Below are positions 1 through 8,741 of a DNA stretch of 64,000 bases, piece after piece. Numbering within the stretch: the first letter of the stretch is position 1; each line of letters opens with the position of its first letter. Origin of the DNA: Pseudomonas sp. CFBP 13711 (lineage in GTDB: Bacteria; Pseudomonadota; Gammaproteobacteria; Pseudomonadales; Pseudomonadaceae); contig NZ_JACYVI010000002.1 of assembly GCF_014842265.1 (NCBI RefSeq), forward strand, positions 310,001 through 374,000, in the 5' to 3' direction. The position numbers and the translations under genes were made by a program. The notes below the pieces were generated by a model that did not search any database, was not told where the DNA came from, and saw nothing but the letters and a program-made list of their open reading frames with translations.

Positions 1-1353
1 ATGCGCCACCTGCACGATGTACGCGTGCTGATTCCCGGCTATCCACAGGTCATCAATAGTGGCAACCCGATCCACATCATCAGCGAGCTGCCCGGTCACG
101 CCGCGCTGCCTCCCTGCAAGATCGGCCGGATGGACATGAAAGACGGTCTGGTCATTTACGTCCTGATCTGTCCCGAGTTGTACGAGCGTGAAGGCACGCC
201 CTACGGTGACAATGACGGCCGCGACTGGTCCGACAACCATATTCGCTTTGCCCGCCTGGGCCTGGCGGCTGCCGACTTTGCGGCCGGCGCGGTCAAGACC
301 CAGTGGTGCCCCGAGCTCGTTCACGCTCACGACTGGCCAGCAGGCCTGGCACCGGCGTACATGAAATGGCGCGGCCAGACCACGCCGTCGATCTTCACTA
401 TCCACAACCTGGCGTATCAGGGTTTTGTCAGCATTGCCTCCAGCCGTGAGCTGGGCATTCCCGACTCTGCATTGAGCCCGGAAGGCATGGAGTTTTACGG
501 TCAGCTGTCGTTCATCAAGGCCGGCATGGCGTATTCCAGCCACATCACGACCGTGAGCGCGACCTACGCGAAAGAAATCACCACCCCGGATTTTGGCTGT
601 GGCCTGGAAGGCTTCCTGCAGAGCAAAGCCGACCGCGGTCAGCTCAGCGGCATTCCCAACGGCATCGACGAGAGCTGGGACGCTGCCACCGACGAGCACC
701 TGATCTGCCGCTTCGCTCCGAACGAGTGGACCCGCAAGGAAATCAACGCTGACTACGTGCGCGAGCTGTTTGAACTGGAGCCTTCCACCGGCCCGCTGTT
801 CGCCGTGGTCTCCCGTCTGGTTTACCAGAAGGGTCTGGACCTGACCATCGGGGTTGCCGAGCACATCGTCAACAACGGCGGCCAGATTGCGATCATCGGC
901 CGTGGCGAACCTGAAGAAGAAGACGCCATGCGCGCCCTCGCCGCCCGCTTCCCGGGTCAGGTCAGCGTGCGCGTCGGCTTCAATGAGACAGACGCACGTC
1001 GCATGTTCGCCGGCAGTGATTTTCTCCTGATGCCTTCGCGCTACGAGCCTTGCGGCCTGAGCCAGATGTACGCGCAGCGCTTCGGCTCCCTGCCGATCGC
1101 ACGCCGCACTGGCGGTCTCGCGGACACCATCGAAGACGGCTGCACCGGTTTCCTGTTCGACGAATCCACGGTCGAGAGCTACACCGAAGCCCTGACCCGC
1201 GCGTTCAAGGTCTTCGAAAGTCCATTGCTGCTCAACGCCATGCGCTGCCGCGCCATGGCCGCTCCGTTCGATTGGCACAAGGCAGTAGAACCCTACGCCG
1301 ATCTTTACCAGGAGCTGCTGAAGAAAAACGCAGGCGTGGCACTGCATTACTGA
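1..1353 (+). CDS. glgA: Glycogen synthase GlgA, 5' part missing
   Basis: This enzyme adds glucose from ADP-glucose to the growing alpha-1,4-glucan chain in the cytoplasm (GT5 family). The visible 450 residues begin inside the N-terminal Rossmann domain at a stretch reading HDVRVLIPGYP, which in the family lies about 40-55 residues in. The first ATG of the window is therefore probably an internal methionine and the gene starts upstream. The C-terminal domain has SRLVYQKGLDL near visible residue 271 and EPCGLSQMY near 349, followed by RRTGGLADT, the ADP-glucose-binding signature. treZ follows 25 bases downstream on the same strand. The family call is secure; the true start is not visible. Confidence 0.95.
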   Translation: MRHLHDVRVLIPGYPQVINSGNPIHIISELPGHAALPPCKIGRMDMKDGLVIYVLICPELYEREGTPYGDNDGRDWSDNHIRFARLGLAAADFAAGAVKTQWCPELVHAHDWPAGLAPAYMKWRGQTTPSIFTIHNLAYQGFVSIASSRELGIPDSALSPEGMEFYGQLSFIKAGMAYSSHITTVSATYAKEITTPDFGCGLEGFLQSKADRGQLSGIPNGIDESWDAATDEHLICRFAPNEWTRKEINADYVRELFELEPSTGPLFAVVSRLVYQKGLDLTIGVAEHIVNNGGQIAIIGRGEPEEEDAMRALAARFPGQVSVRVGFNETDARRMFAGSDFLLMPSRYEPCGLSQMYAQRFGSLPIARRTGGLADTIEDGCTGFLFDESTVESYTEALTRAFKVFESPLLLNAMRCRAMAAPFDWHKAVEPYADLYQELLKKNAGVALHY

Positions 1354-1378
1354 TAACTCACTGATCAAGGAATTACGG

Positions 1379-3205
1379 ATGCCTTCGCGCACGGATCAAA
1401 ACTGGCGCCACGGCGCCGTCATGCTGGATCCACAACACACCCGGTTTGCCCTCTGGGCACCGGACGCTCAAAGCGTCAGCGTCGAATTCGAAAACGGGCC
1501 TGCACAGGCCCTTCAGCCAGAGCAGGACGGCTGGTTCGTGCTCGAGGCCGAGTGTGGAGCTGGCACGCGCTATCGCTTCAACGTCGCTCTCGATGGACAA
1601 AACAACCTTACCGTTCCTGACCCGGCCTCCCGGGCTCAGGACGGCGACGTGCACGGCTACAGCATCGTCGTCGACCAGGCCGCCTACCAATGGAAGAACA
1701 CCGAGTGGCAGGGACGGCCCTGGCACGAGGCGGTCATTTACGAGCTGCACGTCGGTGCACTGGGTGGCTATGAAGGCGTTGAACAGCGTCTGCAGCATCT
1801 GGTGGACACCGGCATCACCGCCATCGAGCTGATGCCTATCGCGCAATTCCCGGGTGATCGCAACTGGGGTTACGACGGCGTGTTGCCTTACGCCGCGCAG
1901 TCGTCCTATGGCACGCCCGACCAACTCAAGCACCTGATCGACACCGCCCACGGGTTGGGCCTCGCGGTCATTCTGGACGTGGTCTACAACCACTTCGGCC
2001 CGGACGGCAATTACCTCGGCGCCTACGCCAGCCATTTCTTCCGCAGCGACAAGAAGACGCCGTGGGGCGACGCGATCGATTTCCGCCGCCGTGAAGTGCA
2101 CGACTTCTTTATCGACAACACGATGATGTGGCTGCAGGACTACCGCTTCGACGGCCTGCGTTTCGACGCCGTGCACGCCATCGAAGACCCGACTTTTCTG
2201 CAAGACCTGGCAGAACACGTACGCGAGACGATTCCGTCGGAGCGTCACGTGTGGCTGACCCTGGAAAACGAATTCAACGAAGCCGGACGCATGGATCAGG
2301 GCTACGACGCCCAGTGGAACGATGACGGCCACAACACGCTGCACGTCCTGCTGACCGGCGAGACCGACGCGTACTACACCGACTTCGCCGAAAAACCCAC
2401 GCAAAAGCTTGCGCGTCTGCTGGGCGAAGGCTTTGTCTATCAAGGCGAATCCACCCGTCATGGCCATGCCCGGGGCGAACCGAGCGGCCATCTGCCGCCG
2501 ACCTCTTTCGTGCTGTTTCTGCAGAACCACGACCAGATCGGCAACCGGGCCTTCGGCGAGCGTCTGGTCCAGCTGAGCCCACCCCCTGCGTTGCAGGCGG
2601 CGACGGCGCTGTTGCTGCTGTCACCGATGATCCCGCTGATGTTCATGGGCGATGAGTGGGGCGCAAGCGAGCCGTTTCTGTTCTTCACTGACTTCCATGA
2701 CGAGCTGGCAGATGCCGTGCGTGAAGGACGTCGTGGCGAGTTCAAGGATTTCGCCGCGTTCAAGGATCCGGCCAAGCGCGAGCAGATCCCTGATCCCAAT
2801 GCTCTTAAAACTTTCGAGGCCTCGCGTCCGGCGTTCGATGCGCTGCTGCTGGAAACCGACAAGGGTCAGGACCATCGCAACTGGCTTGAGCTCTACAAAA
2901 CCTTGCTGCAGATTCGCAAGACCGAGCTGTTCCCTCGCCTGCACGGCGCCAGTGCTTTGGGCGTGAAAGAGCTCGGCGACAAAGCCGTCAGCGCACGTTG
3001 GAAGCTGGGCGACGGCAGCGAGTTGCGCATTGATCTGAACCTCGGCAGCGAGGCGGTCGACACTGATGATCACACCGGCTACAGAGTGCTTCATCAATCC
3101 CGTGCCAAGTCCGCAGAACTTTCCCCATCCGCCACCCTCAATCCATACACGGCCATTGTCAGCCTGAAATCGAGTGACGTTGTGGAGGAACAGGATGAGC
3201 AATGA
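1379..3205 (+). CDS. treZ: Malto-oligosyltrehalose trehalohydrolase TreZ
   Basis: TreZ releases free trehalose from maltooligosyl-trehalose made by TreY (GH13 family, cytoplasm). The 608 residues begin with a beta-sandwich domain (about 10-100) followed by the catalytic barrel. Visible motifs are DVVYNHFGPDGNYLG near residue 200, DGLRFDAVHAI near 258 with the nucleophile Asp, LENEFN near 295 with the likely acid/base Glu, and NHDQIGNRAFG near 383 with the third catalytic Asp. The start has AAGGAAT a few bases upstream. Its stop lies inside the malQ start region (11-base overlap), which indicates translational coupling in one glg/tre operon. Confidence 0.95.
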   Translation: MPSRTDQNWRHGAVMLDPQHTRFALWAPDAQSVSVEFENGPAQALQPEQDGWFVLEAECGAGTRYRFNVALDGQNNLTVPDPASRAQDGDVHGYSIVVDQAAYQWKNTEWQGRPWHEAVIYELHVGALGGYEGVEQRLQHLVDTGITAIELMPIAQFPGDRNWGYDGVLPYAAQSSYGTPDQLKHLIDTAHGLGLAVILDVVYNHFGPDGNYLGAYASHFFRSDKKTPWGDAIDFRRREVHDFFIDNTMMWLQDYRFDGLRFDAVHAIEDPTFLQDLAEHVRETIPSERHVWLTLENEFNEAGRMDQGYDAQWNDDGHNTLHVLLTGETDAYYTDFAEKPTQKLARLLGEGFVYQGESTRHGHARGEPSGHLPPTSFVLFLQNHDQIGNRAFGERLVQLSPPPALQAATALLLLSPMIPLMFMGDEWGASEPFLFFTDFHDELADAVREGRRGEFKDFAAFKDPAKREQIPDPNALKTFEASRPAFDALLLETDKGQDHRNWLELYKTLLQIRKTELFPRLHGASALGVKELGDKAVSARWKLGDGSELRIDLNLGSEAVDTDDHTGYRVLHQSRAKSAELSPSATLNPYTAIVSLKSSDVVEEQDEQ

Positions 3206-5279
3206 GCAACTGGAAAAACTGGCAGCCCAGGCGGGCCTGTCGGTTGACTGGAAGGACGCCAACGCCAAACCGCAACACGTAAGCCCCGAGGTCCTGCGCA
3301 AGGTCCTCGGCGGCCTGGGTTACCCCGCCGAGACAGAAGAAGACGTCGAAGCCAGCCTTAAACGCCTGAACGAAGAAAGTCAGCCGGCCAACCCGCCGCC
3401 GTTGATGACCGTCGACCATGGCAAGGATCTCGACCTGTCGAGCTGGTTCGCCCCAGCCACCTTGTTCAAGCTGACCCTGGAAGACGGCTCGCTGCTCGAA
3501 GCGAAGCTCACCGACAAGGCTGCCCTGCCCGGGTTGGCCACAGTGGGTTATCACCAGTTGGACGTAGGCGGCCAGCAGTTGACCGTCGCCGTCGCGCCAA
3601 AGACGTGCTACAGCCTGACCATGGCCAGCAAGAAGGCAATCGCCCGCGACTGGGGCCTGACCACTCAGCTGTACTACCTGCGCCGTGAAGGTGATGGCGG
3701 TATCGGCGATACCCAGGGGCTGGAGGCTTTCGTACGTGCCGCAGGCACCCGTGGTGCCTCGGCCGTGGCGATCAGCCCGGTTCACGCGATGTTCTCCAAC
3801 GACAGCGAGCGCTACAGCCCGTACTCGCCGTCCAGTCGCCTGTTCCTCAACGCGCTGTATGCGGCGCCGGGTACCATTCTCGGTGACCGCGCGGTTGAGC
3901 TGGCAATCGAGAAAGCCGGCCTGGCCGACGAGTTCAAGCGTCTGGAATCACTGGAGCTGATCGAATGGCCCGCCGCCGCCAAAGCAAAATATGCCCTGCT
4001 GCGCGAGCTGTATGCCGGCTTCATCGGCAGCGATCATCCCTTCCACGAGGACTTCAAGAGTTTCCGCCAAGCGGGCGGTGAAGCCCTGGAAAACCACTGC
4101 CGTTTCGAAGCCCTGCGTGATGCGGGCGACGAATTGGGCATTGGCGGCAACTGGCATGAATGGCCGGAGCAGTACAAGAACCCGCGTAACCCTGCCCTCG
4201 ACGCGTTCGCCAAGGCGCACGGCGAAGAGATCGGTTTCCACGCCTTCGCGCAATGGCTGATCGCGCGTGGCCTCGAACGCGCCCAGACCGCCGCACGATC
4301 GAGCGGCATGAGCGTCGGCCTGATCGGTGATCTGGCTGTGGGTGCCGACGGTGCCGGCAGCCAGGCGTGGAGTCGTCAGGACGAGTTGCTCTCCTCGCTG
4401 ACCGTGGGCGCACCACCGGACATTCTCAACCGCTCGGGCCAGAGCTGGGGCATCTCGGCGTTCTCGCCGACCGGCCTGAAGCGCAATGGTTTTCAGGCGT
4501 TCATCGAAATGCTCCGGGCCAACTTCGCCCACGCCGGTGGCCTGCGCATCGACCATGTGATGGGGCTGCAGCGCCTGTGGGTCGTCCCGTTGGGATCCCC
4601 GGCGAGTGAAGGCGCTTACCTGAATTACCCGCTGGACGACATGCTGCGGCTGTTGAGCCTGGAATCGTGGCGTCACGAAGCAATCGTTTTGGGCGAAGAC
4701 CTCGGCACGGTGCCCGAAGGTCTGCACGAGAAGCTGTCCGAGCGCGAGATCCTGGGGATGCGCGTGCTGCTGTTCGAACAGGACGACGCGACGTTCAAGC
4801 CCATCACGAAGTGGTCGAGAGACGCACTGGCTACCACCAGCACCCACGACCTGCCCACCCTCACCGGTTGGCTGAGCGAACTGGATGTCGACTGGAACAA
4901 AAAACTCGGGCTTGTTGATGACGACGCCGAGCAGAAGATGCGCGACGGCCGCGAACGGGAACGCAAGGGTCTGATCAAGGCGCTCAAGCAGAACTACACG
5001 CTGCCGAGCAGCGGTGAAAGCATCAGCGCGAAAGACGTCATCGACTACAGCATTGCGTACCTCGGCCACACCCCGGCGCCGTTGGTGCTGCTCCCGATCG
5101 AGGACGCCCTCGGCATCGACGAGCAGGCGAATTTCCCCGGCACCATCGACAGTCATCCCAATTGGCGACGTCGGCTCAACGGCGACAGCGGTTCTCTGCT
5201 GGACAACGCCGATGCAGCACGACGACTTGAAATTCTGGCAGCGGCACGGCAACAAGCCGCGGAGCGTGATCAAAAATGA
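3195..5279 (+). CDS. malQ: 4-alpha-glucanotransferase (amylomaltase) MalQ
   Basis: MalQ transfers maltosyl and longer units between maltodextrins (GH77, cytoplasm), so it can lengthen short chains into substrates for TreY or for glycogen synthesis. I chose the ATG at 3195 (MSNEQLEK, 694 residues) because GGAGGAACAGG sits just before it; an in-frame start 21 bases earlier lacks such a site. Motifs are LRIDHVMGLQRLWVVP near residue 450 with the nucleophile Asp, GEDLGTVPEGL near 500 with the acid/base Glu, and STHDLPTLTGW near 549. The first 150 residues form the extra N-terminal region typical of bacterial MalQ. The stop overlaps the treY start as ATGA. Confidence 0.95.
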   Translation: MSNEQLEKLAAQAGLSVDWKDANAKPQHVSPEVLRKVLGGLGYPAETEEDVEASLKRLNEESQPANPPPLMTVDHGKDLDLSSWFAPATLFKLTLEDGSLLEAKLTDKAALPGLATVGYHQLDVGGQQLTVAVAPKTCYSLTMASKKAIARDWGLTTQLYYLRREGDGGIGDTQGLEAFVRAAGTRGASAVAISPVHAMFSNDSERYSPYSPSSRLFLNALYAAPGTILGDRAVELAIEKAGLADEFKRLESLELIEWPAAAKAKYALLRELYAGFIGSDHPFHEDFKSFRQAGGEALENHCRFEALRDAGDELGIGGNWHEWPEQYKNPRNPALDAFAKAHGEEIGFHAFAQWLIARGLERAQTAARSSGMSVGLIGDLAVGADGAGSQAWSRQDELLSSLTVGAPPDILNRSGQSWGISAFSPTGLKRNGFQAFIEMLRANFAHAGGLRIDHVMGLQRLWVVPLGSPASEGAYLNYPLDDMLRLLSLESWRHEAIVLGEDLGTVPEGLHEKLSEREILGMRVLLFEQDDATFKPITKWSRDALATTSTHDLPTLTGWLSELDVDWNKKLGLVDDDAEQKMRDGRERERKGLIKALKQNYTLPSSGESISAKDVIDYSIAYLGHTPAPLVLLPIEDALGIDEQANFPGTIDSHPNWRRRLNGDSGSLLDNADAARRLEILAAARQQAAERDQK

Positions 5280-8062
5280 GTACCCCTCTTAAATCCCTGC
5301 GCGCCACCCAGCGCCTGCAGTTTCACAAAGACTTCACGCTGGACGACGCCACCAAGCTCGTGCCGTACTTCGCCAGCCTGGGCATCAGCCACATCTACGC
5401 CTCGCCACTGCTGAAAGCCCGCGCCGGTTCCATGCACGGTTACGACGTGGTCGACCCACGGGTGATCAACCCCGAACTGGGCGGTGAGCCGGCCTTGCTG
5501 CGTCTGGTCGCGGCGCTGCGTGAGCACGGCATGGGCCTGATTCTCGACATCGTCTCCAACCACATGGCAGTCGGCGGCAACGACAATCCCTGGTGGCTCG
5601 ACCTGCTCGAATGGGGCCAGCGCAGCCCGTACGCCAAGTTCTTCGACATCCAGTGGAATTCCCCGGACCCGCTGCTCAAGGGCCAGCTGTTGTTGCCGTT
5701 CCTGAGCACCGACTACGGCACCGTGTTGCAGAACGGTGAAGTGCCCCTGCGTTTCGATGCGGAGCACGGCACCTTTCACGCCGAGCACTACCAGCATCTC
5801 TTCCCGATCAATCCGGCCACGTACGCGCCGCTGTTGAAGGCAGCGAAGCGTTCCGAGCTGGATGAACTGGCCCAGCGCTTCGCCGACCTCGACAACTATC
5901 CGCAGGCCTACGAGCGTGCCCGTCAGGCCAAGGCTGAGCTGGCCGAAGCGGTGAAGGCCAAACCCGAGCTGGTCAAGGCCGTTGAAGAAGGTCTCGCGCA
6001 GTTTGATTCCAGCACCCCGGAAGGCTTCGACCGCCTGCACCGTCTGCTTGAGCAGCAGGACTATCGTCTGGCGAGCTGGCGCACCGCGGGCGACGACATC
6101 AACTGGCGGCGTTTCTTCGACATCAACGAGCTGGGCGGCCTGAAGGTCGAGCGCTCGCAGGTGTTCGAAGCAACCCACGGGAAGATTTTCGAGCTCATCG
6201 CCAAAGGGCTTGTGGACGGTCTGCGCATCGACCACATCGACGGCCTCGCCGACCCGCGCGGGTATTGCCGCAAGCTGCGTCGTCGCGTCGACAGCCTGAT
6301 GAAACTGCGCCCGGCCGGCACCGAACTGGAACGTCTGCCGATTTTCGTCGAGAAGATCCTCGGCCCCGACGAGCAACTGCGCACTGACTGGAACGTCGAC
6401 GGCACCACCGGTTATGAATTCATGAATCAGGTGTCGCTGCTGCAGCACGATCCGAAAGGCGAAGCCGTGCTGGGCGAGCTGTGGAGCCGCATCAGCGGAC
6501 GCACGGCCGACTTCAATCAGGAAGTGCTGGAAGCCCGCGATCTGGTCCTCCACGGCACTCTGGCAGGTGATTTCGAAAACCTGGCCCAGGCACTGCTGCA
6601 GGTCTCGCGCAGTGACGTGATGACCCGCGACATGACCCTCGGTGCCATCCGCCGCGCGCTGCTGGCGCTGGTTAGCAACTTCCCGGTCTACCGCACCTAC
6701 CTCACCGCCTGCGGCCGTTCTGCCGAAGACGAGCGCTTCTTCCAGCAGGCCATGGACGGTGCGCGGGAGATGCTCAGCGAAGGCGACTGGCCGGTGCTGG
6801 ATTCCCTGAAGCTGTGGCTGGGTGGCGAGAAGCTGCGCGACTACCCGACGGGCCGGTTGCGCGAAATGCGCCGCAAGGCCGGCAACCGTTTCCAGCAGTT
6901 GACGTCGCCAGTGGCGGCCAAATCGGTGGAAGACACGTCGTTCTACCGCTCCGCCGTGTTGCTGTCGCGCAACGATGTGGGTTTCCACCCGCAACATTTC
7001 AGTGCGCCGGTGGAGGCGTTTCATCACGTCTCCATCGAGCGGCACAGGAGCTTCCCGAACAACCTGCTGACCACCGCGACCCACGACCACAAGCGTGGCG
7101 AGGACACCCGCACCCGCTTGGCCGTGCTCAGCGAACTGGCGCCCTGGTATGCCGAGCAGGTCGAGCGCTGGCAGCAGCTGTCGGCTCCGCTCAAGGCGGG
7201 TGACACCCACATCAGCCCGGGTGACGAGCTGATGCTGTATCAAGCAATCATCGGCAGCTGGCCGCTGGACCTCGAAGGCGAGCCGGCTTTCGAAGCCTAC
7301 GCCGAGCGACTGACCCAGTGGCAGGAAAAGGCCCTGCGCGAAGCCAAACTGCAGAGCAGCTGGAGCGCGCCCAACGAGCCGTACGAGACCGCTTGCCGCG
7401 AGTTTCTCCAGCACTTGCTGCTGAACGCCGACGGTCTGGCACTGCGTCAATCCATCGGTGCCACGGCCAATCGCATCGCGACGGCCGGCGCGCTCAACAG
7501 TCTGGCGCAAACTTTGCTGCGAATGACTGCGCCCGGTGTGCCTGATCTGTATCAGGGCACCGAGTTCTGGGACTTTAGCCTGGTGGATCCGGACAACCGT
7601 CGTCCGGTGGATTACCCCGCTCGCGAACGTGCGTTGCAGGCATCCGTGCCGGTCACCGAGCTGTTGAACCAGTGGCACGACGGCCGGATCAAGCAGGCGT
7701 TGATTGCCCAGGTGCTTAGCCTGCGCAATGAGTACCCCGCGCTGTTCAGTGAAGGCGACTATCAACCCCTTGAAGTGGTGGGTGAAAAAGCCGATCACGT
7801 CATCGCTTTTGCCCGGGTAACGAAGGAGATGCGGGCTATTGTTGTGGTTCCGCGCTTGCCGGCTGAACTATTGGGCACTGCGCAAACTCCATTCATCAAT
7901 GCAGCAAATTGGGGCGATACACGAATCAACCTGCCGTTCGCTGATTCACATCCAAATTGGAAGGGACTTTTTTCACAGGCTACAGTCACATCCAGCAAGG
8001 AAATGTTGCTCAGCGCAGCGCTCAAGGAAATTTCTGTAAACCTGCTTATACAAACCTTGTGA
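5276..8062 (+). CDS. treY: Malto-oligosyltrehalose synthase TreY
   Basis: TreY isomerises the reducing-end alpha-1,4 bond of maltodextrins to the alpha,alpha-1,1 bond of trehalose (GH13, cytoplasm). The 928 residues show DIVSNHMAVGG near residue 91, LRIDHIDGLADPRG near 317, VEKILGPDEQL near 358 and TATHDHKRGEDTRTR near 600, then the C-terminal LYQGTEFWDFSLVDPDNRR typical of TreY. The start overlaps the malQ stop (ATGA). The last 200 bases are clearly richer in A and T than the rest of the gene, and contain TATACA about 35 bases before the next gene, which could act as a promoter element. The enzyme call is secure. Confidence 0.95.
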   Translation: MSTPLKSLRATQRLQFHKDFTLDDATKLVPYFASLGISHIYASPLLKARAGSMHGYDVVDPRVINPELGGEPALLRLVAALREHGMGLILDIVSNHMAVGGNDNPWWLDLLEWGQRSPYAKFFDIQWNSPDPLLKGQLLLPFLSTDYGTVLQNGEVPLRFDAEHGTFHAEHYQHLFPINPATYAPLLKAAKRSELDELAQRFADLDNYPQAYERARQAKAELAEAVKAKPELVKAVEEGLAQFDSSTPEGFDRLHRLLEQQDYRLASWRTAGDDINWRRFFDINELGGLKVERSQVFEATHGKIFELIAKGLVDGLRIDHIDGLADPRGYCRKLRRRVDSLMKLRPAGTELERLPIFVEKILGPDEQLRTDWNVDGTTGYEFMNQVSLLQHDPKGEAVLGELWSRISGRTADFNQEVLEARDLVLHGTLAGDFENLAQALLQVSRSDVMTRDMTLGAIRRALLALVSNFPVYRTYLTACGRSAEDERFFQQAMDGAREMLSEGDWPVLDSLKLWLGGEKLRDYPTGRLREMRRKAGNRFQQLTSPVAAKSVEDTSFYRSAVLLSRNDVGFHPQHFSAPVEAFHHVSIERHRSFPNNLLTTATHDHKRGEDTRTRLAVLSELAPWYAEQVERWQQLSAPLKAGDTHISPGDELMLYQAIIGSWPLDLEGEPAFEAYAERLTQWQEKALREAKLQSSWSAPNEPYETACREFLQHLLLNADGLALRQSIGATANRIATAGALNSLAQTLLRMTAPGVPDLYQGTEFWDFSLVDPDNRRPVDYPARERALQASVPVTELLNQWHDGRIKQALIAQVLSLRNEYPALFSEGDYQPLEVVGEKADHVIAFARVTKEMRAIVVVPRLPAELLGTAQTPFINAANWGDTRINLPFADSHPNWKGLFSQATVTSSKEMLLSAALKEISVNLLIQTL

Positions 8063-8078
8063 TACCGGGAGTGTCGAG

Positions 8079-8567
8079 ATGAGTGCCGACGATAAAAGAA
8101 TCAGCGAGCTTGCCCACCAGATCTGGGAAACGGAAGGCAAGCCACATGGGCAAGATGCCCGCCACTGGGAAATGGCTAGCAAGTTGGCCGCCGCCGAGGC
8201 GAAGTCGCCTAAAAAACCGGCTGCTGCGAAGACGGCGAAGTCCAAGCTCGACGGCAAAGCGGAGCCCAAGGCTGCCGCTGCCAAACCCGCTGCGAAGGGT
8301 GCAGCCAAACCGGCGGCGAAGTCTGCTGCCAAGCCTGCGGCTAAACCCGCAGCCGCATCAGCCGCAAAATCAGCAGGCAGCTCCGCTGATCAGGCTGCCA
8401 GTAAATCCGAGGCAAAAGCTGACGCTAAGCCTGCCGCTAAACCGGCAGCCAAGGCGCCCGCCAAACCCAAGGCTGCGGCGAGCGGTACCGATGCTGCCGC
8501 CAAACCGGCCAAGCCGGCGGCCAAGTCTTCTGCCAAGAAGCCTGCCGCCGCCAAGCCTGCGTCTTGA
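8079..8567 (+). CDS. DUF2934 protein with Ala/Lys/Pro-rich tail
   Basis: The first 40 residues (ISELAHQIWETEGKPHGQDA) match the DUF2934 pattern, a short helical domain of unknown function. From about residue 46 to the end (162) the protein is almost wholly Ala, Lys, Pro and Ser in degenerate AAKPAAK repeats, like histone-H1-type tails such as AlgP. The tail is strongly basic and should be disordered; binding to DNA, RNA or polysaccharide is possible but unproven. The gene lies 16 bases after treY with GGGAG before its ATG, so it belongs to the glg/tre operon. The repeats also keep a second frame open (8083-8580), which I treat as a shadow. Confidence 0.85.
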   Translation: MSADDKRISELAHQIWETEGKPHGQDARHWEMASKLAAAEAKSPKKPAAAKTAKSKLDGKAEPKAAAAKPAAKGAAKPAAKSAAKPAAKPAAASAAKSAGSSADQAASKSEAKADAKPAAKPAAKAPAKPKAAASGTDAAAKPAKPAAKSSAKKPAAAKPAS

Positions 8568-8741
8568 TCAACTGCTTTAACGCGTCACTGTTGCGCCGCT
8601 AACACCCCTACCGCAGGGATCGCCTTAAAACGGTCGTCACCCTGCGGTAATTTTCAAACCTGTTGCATCGATGGCGCAGTCACGTACTGAGGCCACGGCT
8701 TTGTTCGCCTTCAGGAACTCATTCGAACGTCAGGAATACAC
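8568..8741 (+). promoter_or_regulatory. Spacer with inverted repeat before glgX
   Basis: TACCGCAGGG at 8609-8618 and CCCTGCGGTA at 8640-8649 form a perfect 10-bp inverted repeat around a 21-base loop, followed by ATTTTC. This may be a weak terminator or processing site between the DUF2934 gene and glgX; the run of T is short, so read-through is likely. Confidence 0.4.

Noticed and set aside
1..3. ATG at the first base as the glgA start
   Set aside because: The GlgA family has about 40-55 further residues before this point, including the KxGGL loop, so the gene is cut by the window edge.
5270..7798. 842-codon open frame antisense to treY
   Set aside because: It mirrors the codon pattern of treY in GC-rich DNA, has no family similarity or start signal, and treY is certain. 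The same applies to long antisense frames under glgX (9180-10754), gcd (27820-29013), malQ (3948-5273) and the GGDEF gene (50710-51864).
8083..8580. 165-codon frame overlapping the DUF2934 gene
   Set aside because: It is kept open only by the repeated Ala/Lys codons and encodes an Arg/Pro-rich product without any domain; the other frame has DUF2934 and a ribosome site.
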